Shown: positions 14,941 through 23,787, counted from the first letter of the stretch. The stretch: DNA of 27,189 nucleotides from an uncultured Bacilli bacterium (GCA_944372315.1 CALVYX010000009.1:1-27189), one strand, 5' to 3'. Notes: a model not told the origin generated them from the sequence alone. Made by a program: numbers and translations.

Positions 14941-15702
14941 TTAATTTAACATTTCACGATTAATAACTTCAATTACTTCTTTACTTATTACTTCATATCC
15001 TTTTTTACTAGGATGAATATCTAAAGGATTAGGTAAATATTCTTTGTTTTTTGCTATTTCATCTGATACTTTTACATAATAAATATCGTGTTTATCACAC
15101 AATTCTTGATATTTTTGATCAGCATAATCTACTATTTCATTTATTTGATCTTCATATTTCTCTAAATATGGTAATGGATTATAATATCCAACGACAATAA
15201 TTGTTCCTTTTGCATATTTCATAACCAGTTCTAAAGTAGAATCAATACTATCGAAAATACTATTTATTCTTTTTAATGCATAGTTCTTATCTTCCAATAG
15301 TGATGGCATGGATGTGACTTTTAACTCTCCAAGAAAGTCATTAGCTCCCATGGAAATAGTTACTAAATCCGATTCTCTTAGTGCTTTCTTTATATTTATT
15401 TCCTTATTATCTATTTTGATATTTTTGTTATAATTGATATCATTATTAACGTCTTCTGTAGTATAACCGCTAACTGCAAAATTAACATAACTTTTTAATT
15501 TATTCTCTTTTTTTAAATAATCACTTATATAATCAGTATAGCCATAATCTTCTACACCATAAGGGTTTCTCCCTGCTGCCACTGAATCACCTAAAGCAAC
15601 ATAATTAAATTCTTCTTTATAAGTGATCTTATAGATAGAAAAAATACCTATACTAACAAAAATCATTATAAATAACAGCACGAATAATTTTTTATGTTTC
15701 AT
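14941..15702 (-). CDS. Membrane-anchored SGNH/GDSL hydrolase
   Basis: Esterase/lipase-like protein of the SGNH superfamily. I place the start at the ATG at 15702, with GGAGG 5 bases upstream, giving 253 residues. A TTG 12 bases upstream overlaps the ribosome binding site. An N-terminal hydrophobic segment (about 5-25) acts as a signal anchor or uncleaved signal peptide. Catalytic blocks are visible: GDSVAAG (block I serine), MGANDF (block III Asn) and DIHPSKKGY (block V Asp/His). Relatives include LipC/YpmR-type Firmicute proteins; the Bacillus lipC product acts in spore germination, so a spore or wall role is possible. The substrate is unknown. It follows murA, with a hairpin between. Confidence 0.88.
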   Translation of the reverse strand: MKHKKLFVLLFIMIFVSIGIFSIYKITYKEEFNYVALGDSVAAGRNPYGVEDYGYTDYISDYLKKENKLKSYVNFAVSGYTTEDVNNDINYNKNIKIDNKEINIKKALRESDLVTISMGANDFLGELKVTSMPSLLEDKNYALKRINSIFDSIDSTLELVMKYAKGTIIVVGYYNPLPYLEKYEDQINEIVDYADQKYQELCDKHDIYYVKVSDEIAKNKEYLPNPLDIHPSKKGYEVISKEVIEVINREMLN

Positions 15703-15712
15703 ATTTGCCTCC

Positions 15713-15747
15713 AAAAAAAAGAAATACTTTATTAATTATATTTCTTT
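15713..15747 (-). terminator. Terminator between murA and the SGNH hydrolase gene
   Basis: AAAGAAATA (15718-15726) and TATTTCTTT (15739-15747) form a perfect 9-bp stem with a 12-base loop. On the minus strand eight T follow and run directly into the GGAGG of the next gene. Confidence 0.7.
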
Positions 15748-16989
15748 TACTTCTAATTTAGCACCTACATCACTCAATTTTTCGACTATATTTTCATAAC
15801 CTCTTAAAATGTGTTCTATATTATGAATAACTGTTGTTCCATTTGCAATTAATGCTGCTGCTACCATACTAGCACCTGCTCTTAAATCTGTTGCTTCCAC
15901 TTCTGTTCCCCTCAATTCAGTAGGTCCCTTTATAATAGCTTTAGTTCCATTCACTTCTATATCAGCTCCCATTTTTTGCAAATATGGAATATGCATAAAA
16001 CGATTTTCATAAATAGTCTCTTCTACTACTGATTTACCAGAACACTGTGTTGATAGCACCATAAAAGGTTGTTGTAAATCTGTAGGAAAACCTGGAAACA
16101 CTAATGTTTTAACATTAACTGCTTTATATTTATTTGGTTTATTAACAATTAAATAATCGTCACCAATTTCTAACTCTACTCCCATTTCAATTAATTTTGA
16201 AGTTAGAGCTTCTATATGCTCTGGAATAATATTATCAATTTTTAAATAATTGCCAATTAGCGCTCCAATAATAGTATATGTACCAGCTTCAATTCTATCT
16301 GGTATAACTTCATGGAAACATCCATTTAGCTTTTCCACTCCAATAATTTTTATCGTACTAGTACCAGCCCCGCTTATTCTAGCACCCATATTATTTAAAA
16401 AAGTAGCCACATTAACTATTTCAGGTTCCTTAGCTGCATTGTCAATAACAGTAGTCCCCTTAGCTTTTACAGCTGCTAACATAATATTAATAGTAGCTCC
16501 TACTGATGCAAAATCTAAATAAATATTAGCACCTTTTAATTCTTTTGCATCAACTATATATTTATCCCCTTCAATCTGTACAGTAGCACCTAAGGATTCA
16601 AAACCTTTTAAATGAAAATTAATTGGCCTAGCACCTATAGAACATCCTCCAGGAAAATACATTTCTACATGTTTATATTTACCAAGCAATGAACCCATAA
16701 AGTAATATGAAGCACGCAATTTCTTAGAAATTTCTGCCGGTATTTCTTTATTTTTTATTGATTTAGGGTTAATTACTATACTTTCACTAGCTCTTCGTAC
16801 ATCTGCACCTAAAAATTCTAAAATTTCACTTAACGCATCTGTATCTGTTATTTCCGGAACATTACAAATAGTTACATCTTCGTCTGCCAAAATAGCTGCT
16901 GGTATAAGGGCCACTGAGCTATTTTTAGCCCCACTTATCCTAATTGTTCCAGATAACTTATGACCTCCTTGTATCTCTAATACCTTCAT
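15736..16989 (-). CDS. murA: UDP-N-acetylglucosamine 1-carboxyvinyltransferase
   Basis: MurA transfers enolpyruvate from PEP to UDP-GlcNAc, the first committed step of peptidoglycan synthesis and the target of fosfomycin. The 417-residue chain has the KN pair K22/N23 in SGAKNSSVAL, the catalytic cysteine C116 in GGCSIGARPINFHL (so expected to be fosfomycin-sensitive at this site), and the end motif LRAGASMVAAALIA. Firmicutes often carry two copies. The neighbour fba suggests the Bacillus murAB position, while the nearby spoIIQ and DUF1146 genes suggest murAA, so I leave the paralogue open. GGAGG precedes the ATG. Confidence 0.96.
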   Translation of the reverse strand: MKVLEIQGGHKLSGTIRISGAKNSSVALIPAAILADEDVTICNVPEITDTDALSEILEFLGADVRRASESIVINPKSIKNKEIPAEISKKLRASYYFMGSLLGKYKHVEMYFPGGCSIGARPINFHLKGFESLGATVQIEGDKYIVDAKELKGANIYLDFASVGATINIMLAAVKAKGTTVIDNAAKEPEIVNVATFLNNMGARISGAGTSTIKIIGVEKLNGCFHEVIPDRIEAGTYTIIGALIGNYLKIDNIIPEHIEALTSKLIEMGVELEIGDDYLIVNKPNKYKAVNVKTLVFPGFPTDLQQPFMVLSTQCSGKSVVEETIYENRFMHIPYLQKMGADIEVNGTKAIIKGPTELRGTEVEATDLRAGASMVAAALIANGTTVIHNIEHILRGYENIVEKLSDVGAKLEVKEI

Positions 16990-17032
16990 AATACCTCCAC
17001 TTCATTATATTTTATTATATTTCGACAAATAA

Positions 17033-17875
17033 TTACCTATTAAAAAATAGATTAATCTTATCATCGATTGCTTTTTTTATTGCTGCTTGTCCACTTCCAA
17101 TTATTTTTCTAGGATCATAAACTTTAGGATTTTCTCTGACAAATTCTAAAACCGCATTGTGCCACGCAATTTGTAACTCCGTATTAATATTAATTTTACT
17201 AATTCCGCAAGAAATAGCCTTCTTAATATCTTTGTCAGGAATTCCTGTTCCTCCGTGTAATACCAATGGAATTGGTAAACTATTATTAATTAAATTCATT
17301 CTTTCGAAATTTAAATTAGGTAATCCCTTATAAAGGCCATGAACACTTCCTAAAGCAGGGGCTAAAGAATCAATCCCTGTAGCTATATATAGATTAACAC
17401 AATCATCTAATGTAGCATGATATATTTCATTAGAAACACCATCTTCACTACCTCCAATATGACCAACTTCAGCTTCTACACTAATTCCGCGTTCATGAGC
17501 ATAATCAACTACTTTTTTAGTTATCTCAATATTTTTATCAATCGGAAACTTTGAAGCATCAATCATAACTGAAGTAAATCCACTATCTATCGCCTCCTTA
17601 CATGATTCAAAACTGGAACCATGATCTAAATGAAGACATACCGGAATCGTTATTTTTAAATCCTTTATTAATCCTTTAACCATTTGACTAACAACAAAAT
17701 ATCCTCCCATATATTTACTAGCGCCTTCACTAACTCCTAAAATAACTGGGATCTTTTCTTTCTCACATTCTTCCAAAATATACTTTGCCCATTCTAAATT
17801 ATTAATATTAAAATGTGGGATAGCATATTTCCCCTTTTTGGCGTCTTGCAACATCTTAATTCCATTAACTAGCAT
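17033..17875 (-). CDS. fba: Class II fructose-bisphosphate aldolase
   Basis: Zinc-dependent aldolase cleaving fructose-1,6-bisphosphate in glycolysis. The 280 residues include the catalytic Asp and zinc ligand in CLHLDHGSS (D84, H85), VEAEVGHIGGSEDG (about 133-146), ALGSVHGLYKG (H179) and LVLHGGTGIPD (H207), plus KININTEL near the end. The length is typical of the short class II FbaA/GatY group. Tagatose-bisphosphate aldolases are close relatives, but the position beside murA matches Bacillus fbaA. It has its own TTGACT promoter and is followed by murA. Confidence 0.93.
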   Translation of the reverse strand: MLVNGIKMLQDAKKGKYAIPHFNINNLEWAKYILEECEKEKIPVILGVSEGASKYMGGYFVVSQMVKGLIKDLKITIPVCLHLDHGSSFESCKEAIDSGFTSVMIDASKFPIDKNIEITKKVVDYAHERGISVEAEVGHIGGSEDGVSNEIYHATLDDCVNLYIATGIDSLAPALGSVHGLYKGLPNLNFERMNLINNSLPIPLVLHGGTGIPDKDIKKAISCGISKININTELQIAWHNAVLEFVRENPKVYDPRKIIGSGQAAIKKAIDDKINLFFNR

Positions 17876-17900
17876 TATTTCACCATTCTTTCTTATCTTA

Positions 17901-17930
17901 ATTATAGTAGTTTTTAAATTTAGAAGTCAA
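17901..17930 (-). promoter_or_regulatory. fba promoter
   Basis: On the minus strand TTGACT (plus 17925-17930), 18 bases, then TATAAT (plus 17901-17906). It begins a few bases past the mntP stop codon. Confidence 0.72.
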
Positions 17931-17934
17931 TAGA

Positions 17935-18480
17935 TTAAGCATTATAAAAGAAAAGATATACCAGTGCTAGACACATTAATACAATACTACCCAATAAAGT
18001 TGATAACCTTCCAAACTTATCATTTAATTTACTTCCTATTGTTAATCCTAAAAAAGTAAAAATAAAACTAGTGAGTGAGAAAATACTAACTGCTAGTAAT
18101 TTGTTATCACATACAGCAGATAATCCTATTCCTACGGAGAAACTATCCAAGCTAACAGTAAAAGCAAAAAGCATTAAAGCAGATAAGCCTTTTAAGTCAA
18201 CTACTTCTTCCTCCTTAAAAACAGAAGTTAACATTTGAATAGAAATTAGCAAAAATATTGTCCCCACTACAATATTAGAGCCTATCGGTAACATTTTTAA
18301 TATGATAAGCCCTATTAAGTTGCCTAATAAAGGCATAAAAAAATGAAAAGCACCAACAAAGCCAGCTAAAGTTAGTGCCTTTCTTTTTGTAAAATTTAAA
18401 GTACCATATAATATAGCTAAAGAAAAAGCATCCATACTTAGTCCTATTGCTATCATAATTACACTAATTAAATGCATCAT
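17935..18480 (-). CDS. mntP: MntP-family manganese efflux pump
   Basis: A 181-residue polytopic protein with about six hydrophobic segments. The MntP family signature is present twice, as GLSMDAFSLA near the N-terminus (D17) and TVSLDSFSVGIGL (about 109-121), reflecting the internal duplication and the acidic residues tied to manganese export. GAGGA lies upstream of two adjacent ATGs. In Bacillus mntP (ywlD) lies close to spoIIR and rpiB, so the location supports this call. The sporulation protein YtaF is a related family and remains an alternative. Confidence 0.88.
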   Translation of the reverse strand: MMHLISVIMIAIGLSMDAFSLAILYGTLNFTKRKALTLAGFVGAFHFFMPLLGNLIGLIILKMLPIGSNIVVGTIFLLISIQMLTSVFKEEEVVDLKGLSALMLFAFTVSLDSFSVGIGLSAVCDNKLLAVSIFSLTSFIFTFLGLTIGSKLNDKFGRLSTLLGSIVLMCLALVYLFFYNA

Positions 18481-18531
18481 AATATCAAATCCTCTACACT
18501 TAAATAATACTATGATTAATTTAAATTAATT

Positions 18532-19056
18532 CTAAAAATATTTATCAATAATTTCTTTTATAAAAGATTTATATTCTACTTCCTCTAAATTACTAGAAGA
18601 AGTTTCCATCAAACACAAAGGTGGAAATAAAACACACCACCAATTATCTCCTTCTCCTTCACCTAATGTAACAACTACAGATTCATAATATCCTTCTTGA
18701 TAAACAACTCCTTTATATTTCTTTTCGGGGAATAAATTATATCCAAAATTAACTTCATAATCGACATCATAATTATTCTTTGCTAAAACCGTTTCTACAC
18801 TATCGTTAATAAGTTCAATATTTTCTTGAAGAACAATTCTTGCTTCATCAATATTAGTAACATTCGCTAATAAATCAGTTACTTCTTTTTCGATTTTTTT
18901 GCGGACAATATTTTTTATTAATTGATCTCTGGTTGTATTGCTGTTAGCAATTACTCTAATTCTTATTGACTCATCAGGAATTATTAAATCTTCTGTTGTT
19001 TTAGTAGATACAAATATTACTACAATAATACATAATATAATCATTATCTTTTTCAT
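18532..19056 (-). CDS. spoIIR: Stage II sporulation protein R
   Basis: Forespore-made signalling protein that crosses into the intermembrane space and triggers SpoIIGA to process pro-sigma-E. The 174-residue chain has an N-terminal hydrophobic signal segment (about 3-18), the family motif IPDESIRIRVIANSNT (about 26-41) and the C-terminal hallmark GDNWWCVLFPPLC (136-148). It directly follows prmC and prfA, as in Bacillus, separated by the prmC terminator. I could not find a clean sigma-F promoter in the short gap. Confidence 0.95.
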   Translation of the reverse strand: MKKIMIILCIIVVIFVSTKTTEDLIIPDESIRIRVIANSNTTRDQLIKNIVRKKIEKEVTDLLANVTNIDEARIVLQENIELINDSVETVLAKNNYDVDYEVNFGYNLFPEKKYKGVVYQEGYYESVVVTLGEGEGDNWWCVLFPPLCLMETSSSNLEEVEYKSFIKEIIDKYF

Positions 19057-19102
19057 TTTATCATCTCTGTTATATAGTGGTATTCACTCAGAAAAATTAG
19101 AC

Positions 19103-19141
19103 AAAAAAAAGACAAATATTATTCGTCATAATTCGTCTTTT
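19103..19141 (-). terminator. prmC terminator
   Basis: A long imperfect hairpin (19107-19122 with 19128-19141, one bulge) lies at the prmC stop codon, with eight T following on the minus strand. Confidence 0.7.
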
Positions 19142-19959
19142 TATACATTATATATAAAAATCATTCTATCTTTCCCTGATAAATCTTTTTTACAATCTAT
19201 AATAACATTAGTAAAATATTTATGAATGATATCTATAATTTTATCTCTTTGATTCATTCCAATCTCAAATGCTATTAAAAACTTTGCTTGCAAATTTTCT
19301 TTGCAAGTAGATAAAATTTTTTCATAAAAATATAATCCATCATTATCGGCAAATAAAGCTAAATGAGGTTCATTATTTCTTACAATATCTTCTATATCTT
19401 CATTTCTACTTATATAAGGAGGATTACTTATAATAACATTATACTTATCTTTAATATTATCTAACATGTCATTCTTAATAAAAGTTATGTCTACTTCCAA
19501 AATATTAGCATTATTCTTTGCAATTTTCAAAGCTTCTTCACTTATATCTACACATGTAACTTTAGAATTTTCGATTTTTTTCTTTAAAGTAATACCAATA
19601 TTACCACTACCGCATCCAAGATCTATTATAGATACATTTTCATTAAAAAACTTATTTATATAATCTATTGTATAAGAGACTAATTCTTCCGTCTCAAATC
19701 TTGGAATCAAAACATTTTTATCAACTGTAAAAGTATAACCAAAAAAATTAACATTTCCTAATACATACTGTATCGGTTCTTCATTTATTACTTTTTCTAT
19801 CATTTCTTTAAATTTCATAACTTTAGTATCTTCTACTTTTTTGTCCAAATAATTTAATAATTCTAAATTATCGTAATTCAAAAGATTACTAAGTAACATA
19901 TATACCTCATTAGTATGGAGATATTTTTTACCATAACAAATCAAATCTTCTATCGTCAT
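19141..19959 (-). CDS. prmC: Release factor glutamine methyltransferase
   Basis: PrmC methylates the glutamine of the GGQ motif of release factors. The 272 residues contain an N-terminal helical domain (1-85), the SAM-binding loop IIDLGCGSGNIGI (111-123) and the catalytic NPPY (179-182). The ATG overlaps the prfA stop by one base (TAATG), which indicates translational coupling to its substrate gene. This is the usual Firmicute pair. Confidence 0.96.
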   Translation of the reverse strand: MTIEDLICYGKKYLHTNEVYMLLSNLLNYDNLELLNYLDKKVEDTKVMKFKEMIEKVINEEPIQYVLGNVNFFGYTFTVDKNVLIPRFETEELVSYTIDYINKFFNENVSIIDLGCGSGNIGITLKKKIENSKVTCVDISEEALKIAKNNANILEVDITFIKNDMLDNIKDKYNVIISNPPYISRNEDIEDIVRNNEPHLALFADNDGLYFYEKILSTCKENLQAKFLIAFEIGMNQRDKIIDIIHKYFTNVIIDCKKDLSGKDRMIFIYNV

Positions 19960-21017
19960 TAATGATTACCTTCTAATTGTCTTTTCTGATCCTCATTTAT
20001 TAAAGCCTCTATTATTGGATCAAGATCTCCTTCCATAACTCGATCTAATTGCATTAAAGTAAACCCAATTCTATGATCTGTAACTCTATTTTGTGGATAG
20101 TTATAAGTTCTTATCTTTTCAGAACGATCTCCTGTACCTATCTTGCTACGTCTTTCTGCTCCTTCTTTTTCTTCCTTTTCTTGTAATTTCATATTATATA
20201 ATCTAGTTTTTAATGTATTAAGAGCCATTTCCTTGTTTTGAATCTGACTACGTCCTACTTGACAATAAACGATAGTACCAGTAGGAATATGTGTAACGCG
20301 AACAGCTGAATCTGTTGTATTTACGCCTTGACCTCCACACCCAGATGATCTTGTAATATCAATACGTACTTCTGACATATCTAGTTGAAAATCTAATTCT
20401 TCTGCTTCAGGCATAACCAAAACTGTAGCAGTAGAAGTATGAATTCTTCCTTGCGTCTCGGTTACTGGTACTCTCTGTACTCTATGAGCACCACTTTCAT
20501 ATTTTAATTTTGAATAAACATTCTTTCCTTTAACCATAAAACTTACTAAGGAAAAACCACCACCATCTGAATGTTCTTCTTCTAATATTTCGGTTTTCCA
20601 ACCTTCTTTTTCAGCATATTTTATATACATGCGATAAAGATCTCCCGCAAAAATATTAGCTTCATCTCCTCCAGCTGCTCCTCTAATTTCAACGATAACA
20701 TTTTTTCCGTCGTTAGGATCTTTTGGTATTAATAATATTTCTAATTCCTTTTCTAAATCAGATTTTTTACTTTCTAAATTAGCTAACTCTTCTTTAGCAA
20801 ATTCAGCCATATCATTATCTTTAAGCATCTCTTTTGCGGCTCCTATATCATCTAATACTTGTTTATATTTATTAAAACAAACAACTATATCTTCTAGATT
20901 GGATACTTCTTTGGATAATTCTCTTGTCTTATTAACGTTACTTAAAATGGTTGGATCCAACAATTGATTATTAAGTTCTTCATATCGTTTTTTTATAGCT
21001 TCTAGTCTTTCTATCAT
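19959..21017 (-). CDS. prfA: Peptide chain release factor 1
   Basis: RF1 ends translation at UAA and UAG. The codon-reading motif is of the RF1 type, P-V-T in RVPVTETQGR (not the SPF of RF2), and the catalytic loop GCGGQGVNTTDSAVR holds the GGQ that PrmC methylates. I choose the ATG at 21017 (MIERLEAIKKRYEE, 352 residues) because AAGGG then lies about 9 bases upstream. The ATG at 21026 is part of that region. It has an extended -10 promoter in the gap after rpoE and is coupled to prmC. Confidence 0.96.
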   Translation of the reverse strand: MIERLEAIKKRYEELNNQLLDPTILSNVNKTRELSKEVSNLEDIVVCFNKYKQVLDDIGAAKEMLKDNDMAEFAKEELANLESKKSDLEKELEILLIPKDPNDGKNVIVEIRGAAGGDEANIFAGDLYRMYIKYAEKEGWKTEILEEEHSDGGGFSLVSFMVKGKNVYSKLKYESGAHRVQRVPVTETQGRIHTSTATVLVMPEAEELDFQLDMSEVRIDITRSSGCGGQGVNTTDSAVRVTHIPTGTIVYCQVGRSQIQNKEMALNTLKTRLYNMKLQEKEEKEGAERRSKIGTGDRSEKIRTYNYPQNRVTDHRIGFTLMQLDRVMEGDLDPIIEALINEDQKRQLEGNH

Positions 21018-21041
21018 TAATATCATCCCTTCATCTACCGT

Positions 21042-21050
21042 ATTATATCA
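21042..21050 (-). promoter_or_regulatory. Extended -10 promoter of prfA
   Basis: On the minus strand TGA directly precedes TATAAT (plus 21042-21047). The -35 region is only T-rich. Confidence 0.55.
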
Positions 21051-21077
21051 CGACAATACTAAAAAAAGAAACTAAAA

Positions 21078-21512
21078 TTATTGTTCTAATTCTAGTTCAT
21101 CTTCATCCATTATAACTAAATCTTTTAAATCATCATCATTATCATCAAAATCATCTTCATTAGTTGAATCATCATAAGTAGTTTCTTCCTCTTCTTCTAC
21201 TTCATCATTTATCTCAATATCTTCACTCTCGTCTTCATCATCCATTGCAACAGCAATTTTATCTGAAGTATGTCTATCTCTTAAATCCCAACAACCGTCT
21301 TCTAAAAGAATAAATCTTTTATCAGTTGTAAGAGTAGTATAATAATCTGCTATTTTAGTTTCAAATACACTATCAGGTAATTCTAATAATGTAGTTATGT
21401 CTTTAAATAAATCTTTTGTGCTTCTAGCACCTTTTTGTTCCAATAATATATTAGTGATATCTTTATAAGATAATAATTCCAAATCTTCTTTACTCATTTT
21501 ATTTATATCCAT
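21078..21512 (-). CDS. rpoE: DNA-directed RNA polymerase delta subunit
   Basis: Delta subunit, which speeds RNA polymerase recycling and raises initiation specificity in Firmicutes. I place the start at the ATG at 21512, with GGAGG 7 bases upstream, giving 144 residues. It has the folded N-terminal HARE-HTH domain (about 1-85, MDINKMSKEDLELLSYKD onward, with DKRFILLEDGCWDLRD) and a highly acidic, disordered C-terminus of Asp/Glu runs (about 90-144). It sits between argS and prfA. An upstream ATG at 21548 lies inside the promoter region and is unlikely to be used. Confidence 0.95.
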   Translation of the reverse strand: MDINKMSKEDLELLSYKDITNILLEQKGARSTKDLFKDITTLLELPDSVFETKIADYYTTLTTDKRFILLEDGCWDLRDRHTSDKIAVAMDDEDESEDIEINDEVEEEEETTYDDSTNEDDFDDNDDDLKDLVIMDEDELELEQ

Positions 21513-21533
21513 GACTATCCTCCTACGATTAAC

Positions 21534-21561
21534 ATTATATGCTAGCAAATATTAATTTGCT
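21534..21561 (-). promoter_or_regulatory. rpoE promoter with overlapping inverted repeat
   Basis: TATAAT on the minus strand (plus 21534-21539) lies about 22 bases before the ATG. Immediately upstream is the perfect inverted repeat AGCAAAT-ATTA-ATTTGCT (21544-21561), which fills the spacer and reaches the -35 position. It may be an operator. It has no T tract suited to a terminator. Confidence 0.5.
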
Positions 21562-21618
21562 TATAAAATAAATCAATAAAACTTATATCATTATTTGTTA
21601 CTAAAATCAACTTGTTTT

Positions 21619-23367
21619 TTACATTTTTTCAGGACAATTTATTCCTAAGATATTTAATAATAATAAATTAATGTCTAAAACTAATTTTGTAAGTGCTAAC
21701 CATGATTCTCTTAATACATTATCTTGCTCATCTAAAATTCTGTTTTCAGAATAAAATTTATTATAAGAACTAGTTAATTTATAAATATAATCAGTTAATT
21801 CATTTAATGATTTACTTTCGTAAGCCTTTGTAATTGTACTAGATAAATTCAATATATTCAACATTATGTCTTTATCATATTCATTTTTAACCATTTTTAT
21901 TATATTAAATGACATATTTTTTTCTTTAGCTTTATTAAGTAATGATTTCATACGAATAGTTGAATATAAAAGATAAGGTCCAGTTTTTCCATCTAAATCA
22001 CTAAATTTACTAGGATCAAAAATATAATCTGTACTTCTATATGGTATTAAATCGGCATATTTTATTGCCGCTATTGCAATTGTTCTAGATATTTTCTTTT
22101 TATCCATAGTATCAGTAATAGTAGGATTTAATTTTTTTAAAGTTTCTTCGTTAACTATATTTATTAAATCCGGTAAACTCATAACTCCACCATCTCTAGT
22201 TTTAAAAGGTTTACCATCCCTACCATTCATAGTGCCAAATCCTAAAAACTGTAAAGAAGTATTTTCCTTAACTATTCCTGATTTATAAGCCGCACGAAAA
22301 ACCTGATTAAAATGTAATTCTTGTCTATTATCTACTACATACCAAATTTCATCAGGATGAAATCTTTTCATTCGTGAATATATTGTTGCTAAATCTGTAG
22401 TTCCATATAAATAAGCACCATCACTTTTTTCTAAAATAATTGGAGGCATCTCTTTATCGTCAGTTTCCTCCTTAACATCCATTACTTTAGCTCCGTCACT
22501 AATATATAATAATCCTTTTTTCTCTAACATATTTAACATTTCTGGAATGATATTGAAGGTTATACGTTCACCTTCCCATAATTCGAAAGTGGTATTTAAT
22601 TCTTCATAAATTTCTTTAATAGTTTCAATTGATAATGTTGATATTTTATCCCACAATTTACAATATCCAATATGACCTTTTTGAATTAAATAAGTAATGT
22701 TTCTAGCTTCACTTAACAATTTTTCGTCGGATTTAATTCTAGTACTGCCTTCGGGATATATATAAGACAAATCTTCATTTGTTATTGGCAAGTCAAACTC
22801 TTCTCCGTTATAATCTTCATTAAAACAAATTAAATTAGGATATCTTTCTTTCATTTCCAAACAAACAATTCCTGCCTGAAGTCCTGAATCACCCAAATGA
22901 ACATCTCCTATTATTTCGTGTCCTAAAAATCGAGCTAACCTTTTTAATGCTTCTCCTATGTTAGCACTTCTCAAATGACCTACATGTAAAATCTTTGCTA
23001 CATTAGCGCCACCATAATCAATAATTATTTTCTTTTTTTCTGGTAAATCGATGTTATTATAAACATTTTCAATAGTTTTATTCATGCAATTCAATAAATA
23101 TTCATTGCTAATACTTAAATTTATAAATCCACTTCCAGCTATATTAACATTTACAAATCTTGTATCTTTTTCTAATTCTTCTAGTATCGATGTAGCAATA
23201 TCTCTTGGATTTTTTTTATAAATTTTAGCTAATTTCATAGCATCGTTTATTTGATATTCTCCTAAATCAGGGCGATTGGATATTACTAAAGTAACATTTT
23301 CTATATCGTACCCTAATTTATTAATAATTTTTTTTATATCATTCTCAATTTCTTTTATAAAACTCAT
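21619..23367 (-). CDS. argS: Arginyl-tRNA synthetase
   Basis: Class I synthetase charging tRNA-Arg. The 582 residues include the N-terminal Add-1 domain (about 1-100), the HIGH motif as HVGH (128-131) in NVAKILHVGHLRSANIGEAL, and the catalytic-loop FKTRDGGVM in the KMSKS position. ArgS commonly lacks a classical KMSKS. The C-terminal helical DALR anticodon-binding domain covers about 450-582 (TGPYLLYSTIRMKSL...). It follows the DUF1934 gene by 12 bases and precedes rpoE, the same order as in Bacillus (ywiB-argS-rpoE). Confidence 0.97.
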   Translation of the reverse strand: MSFIKEIENDIKKIINKLGYDIENVTLVISNRPDLGEYQINDAMKLAKIYKKNPRDIATSILEELEKDTRFVNVNIAGSGFINLSISNEYLLNCMNKTIENVYNNIDLPEKKKIIIDYGGANVAKILHVGHLRSANIGEALKRLARFLGHEIIGDVHLGDSGLQAGIVCLEMKERYPNLICFNEDYNGEEFDLPITNEDLSYIYPEGSTRIKSDEKLLSEARNITYLIQKGHIGYCKLWDKISTLSIETIKEIYEELNTTFELWEGERITFNIIPEMLNMLEKKGLLYISDGAKVMDVKEETDDKEMPPIILEKSDGAYLYGTTDLATIYSRMKRFHPDEIWYVVDNRQELHFNQVFRAAYKSGIVKENTSLQFLGFGTMNGRDGKPFKTRDGGVMSLPDLINIVNEETLKKLNPTITDTMDKKKISRTIAIAAIKYADLIPYRSTDYIFDPSKFSDLDGKTGPYLLYSTIRMKSLLNKAKEKNMSFNIIKMVKNEYDKDIMLNILNLSSTITKAYESKSLNELTDYIYKLTSSYNKFYSENRILDEQDNVLRESWLALTKLVLDINLLLLNILGINCPEKM

Positions 23368-23379
23368 TTTTAATCACTC

Positions 23380-23730
23380 CTAAAAAATCCATTCTAACGA
23401 AAAATCAAATTGATTTTGTTCAGATAATACATAACTTACCATTAATTTATTTGCTTCTATCTGTTTAGATTTTACTACTAATGAAAGTGGCATTTTACTA
23501 TTCATTTTTTTCATATTAATATAACTTTCTCCACCAGAAAAATTTAAAACTAAAAACATTTCATCATTTTCTCTTGTTAAAATTAAATTAACAAAATCAA
23601 TAAATACATCTGTACCGTTTTGTTCCTTATATATTAAGATTTTTCGATCATCATAATATATACATTCTCCTTCATATTCTGTAATTTGTTTATCACCTTT
23701 TAAAGTATATTTAAATTTTCCTTTTAACAT
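23380..23730 (-). CDS. ywiB: DUF1934 (YwiB-like) beta-barrel protein
   Basis: A 116-residue, strand-rich soluble protein with features of the DUF1934 family, whose Bacillus member YwiB forms a small calycin-like barrel. Visible are the FKYTLKGDKQITEYEGECIY start, a central hydrophobic strand region and the C-terminal LMVSYVLSEQNQFDFSLEWIF pattern (alternating hydrophobics). No catalytic motif is visible. The gene lies directly upstream of argS with a 12-base gap. The conserved ywiB-argS pairing supports the family call, which rests on both pattern and context. Function unknown. Confidence 0.82.
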   Translation of the reverse strand: MLKGKFKYTLKGDKQITEYEGECIYYDDRKILIYKEQNGTDVFIDFVNLILTRENDEMFLVLNFSGGESYINMKKMNSKMPLSLVVKSKQIEANKLMVSYVLSEQNQFDFSLEWIF

Positions 23731-23758
23731 ATCATCACCACCAAAATTACTAACACGA

Positions 23759-23787
23759 ATTATAACATAAGTTAAAGATTTTTAACA
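23759..23787 (-). promoter_or_regulatory. ywiB-argS promoter with overlapping inverted repeat
   Basis: On the minus strand TGT precedes TATAAT (plus 23759-23764). GTTAAA-GATT-TTTAAC (23771-23786) is a perfect 6-bp inverted repeat lying over the spacer and -35 position, between two divergent genes. A regulatory role is possible but unproven. Confidence 0.5.
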
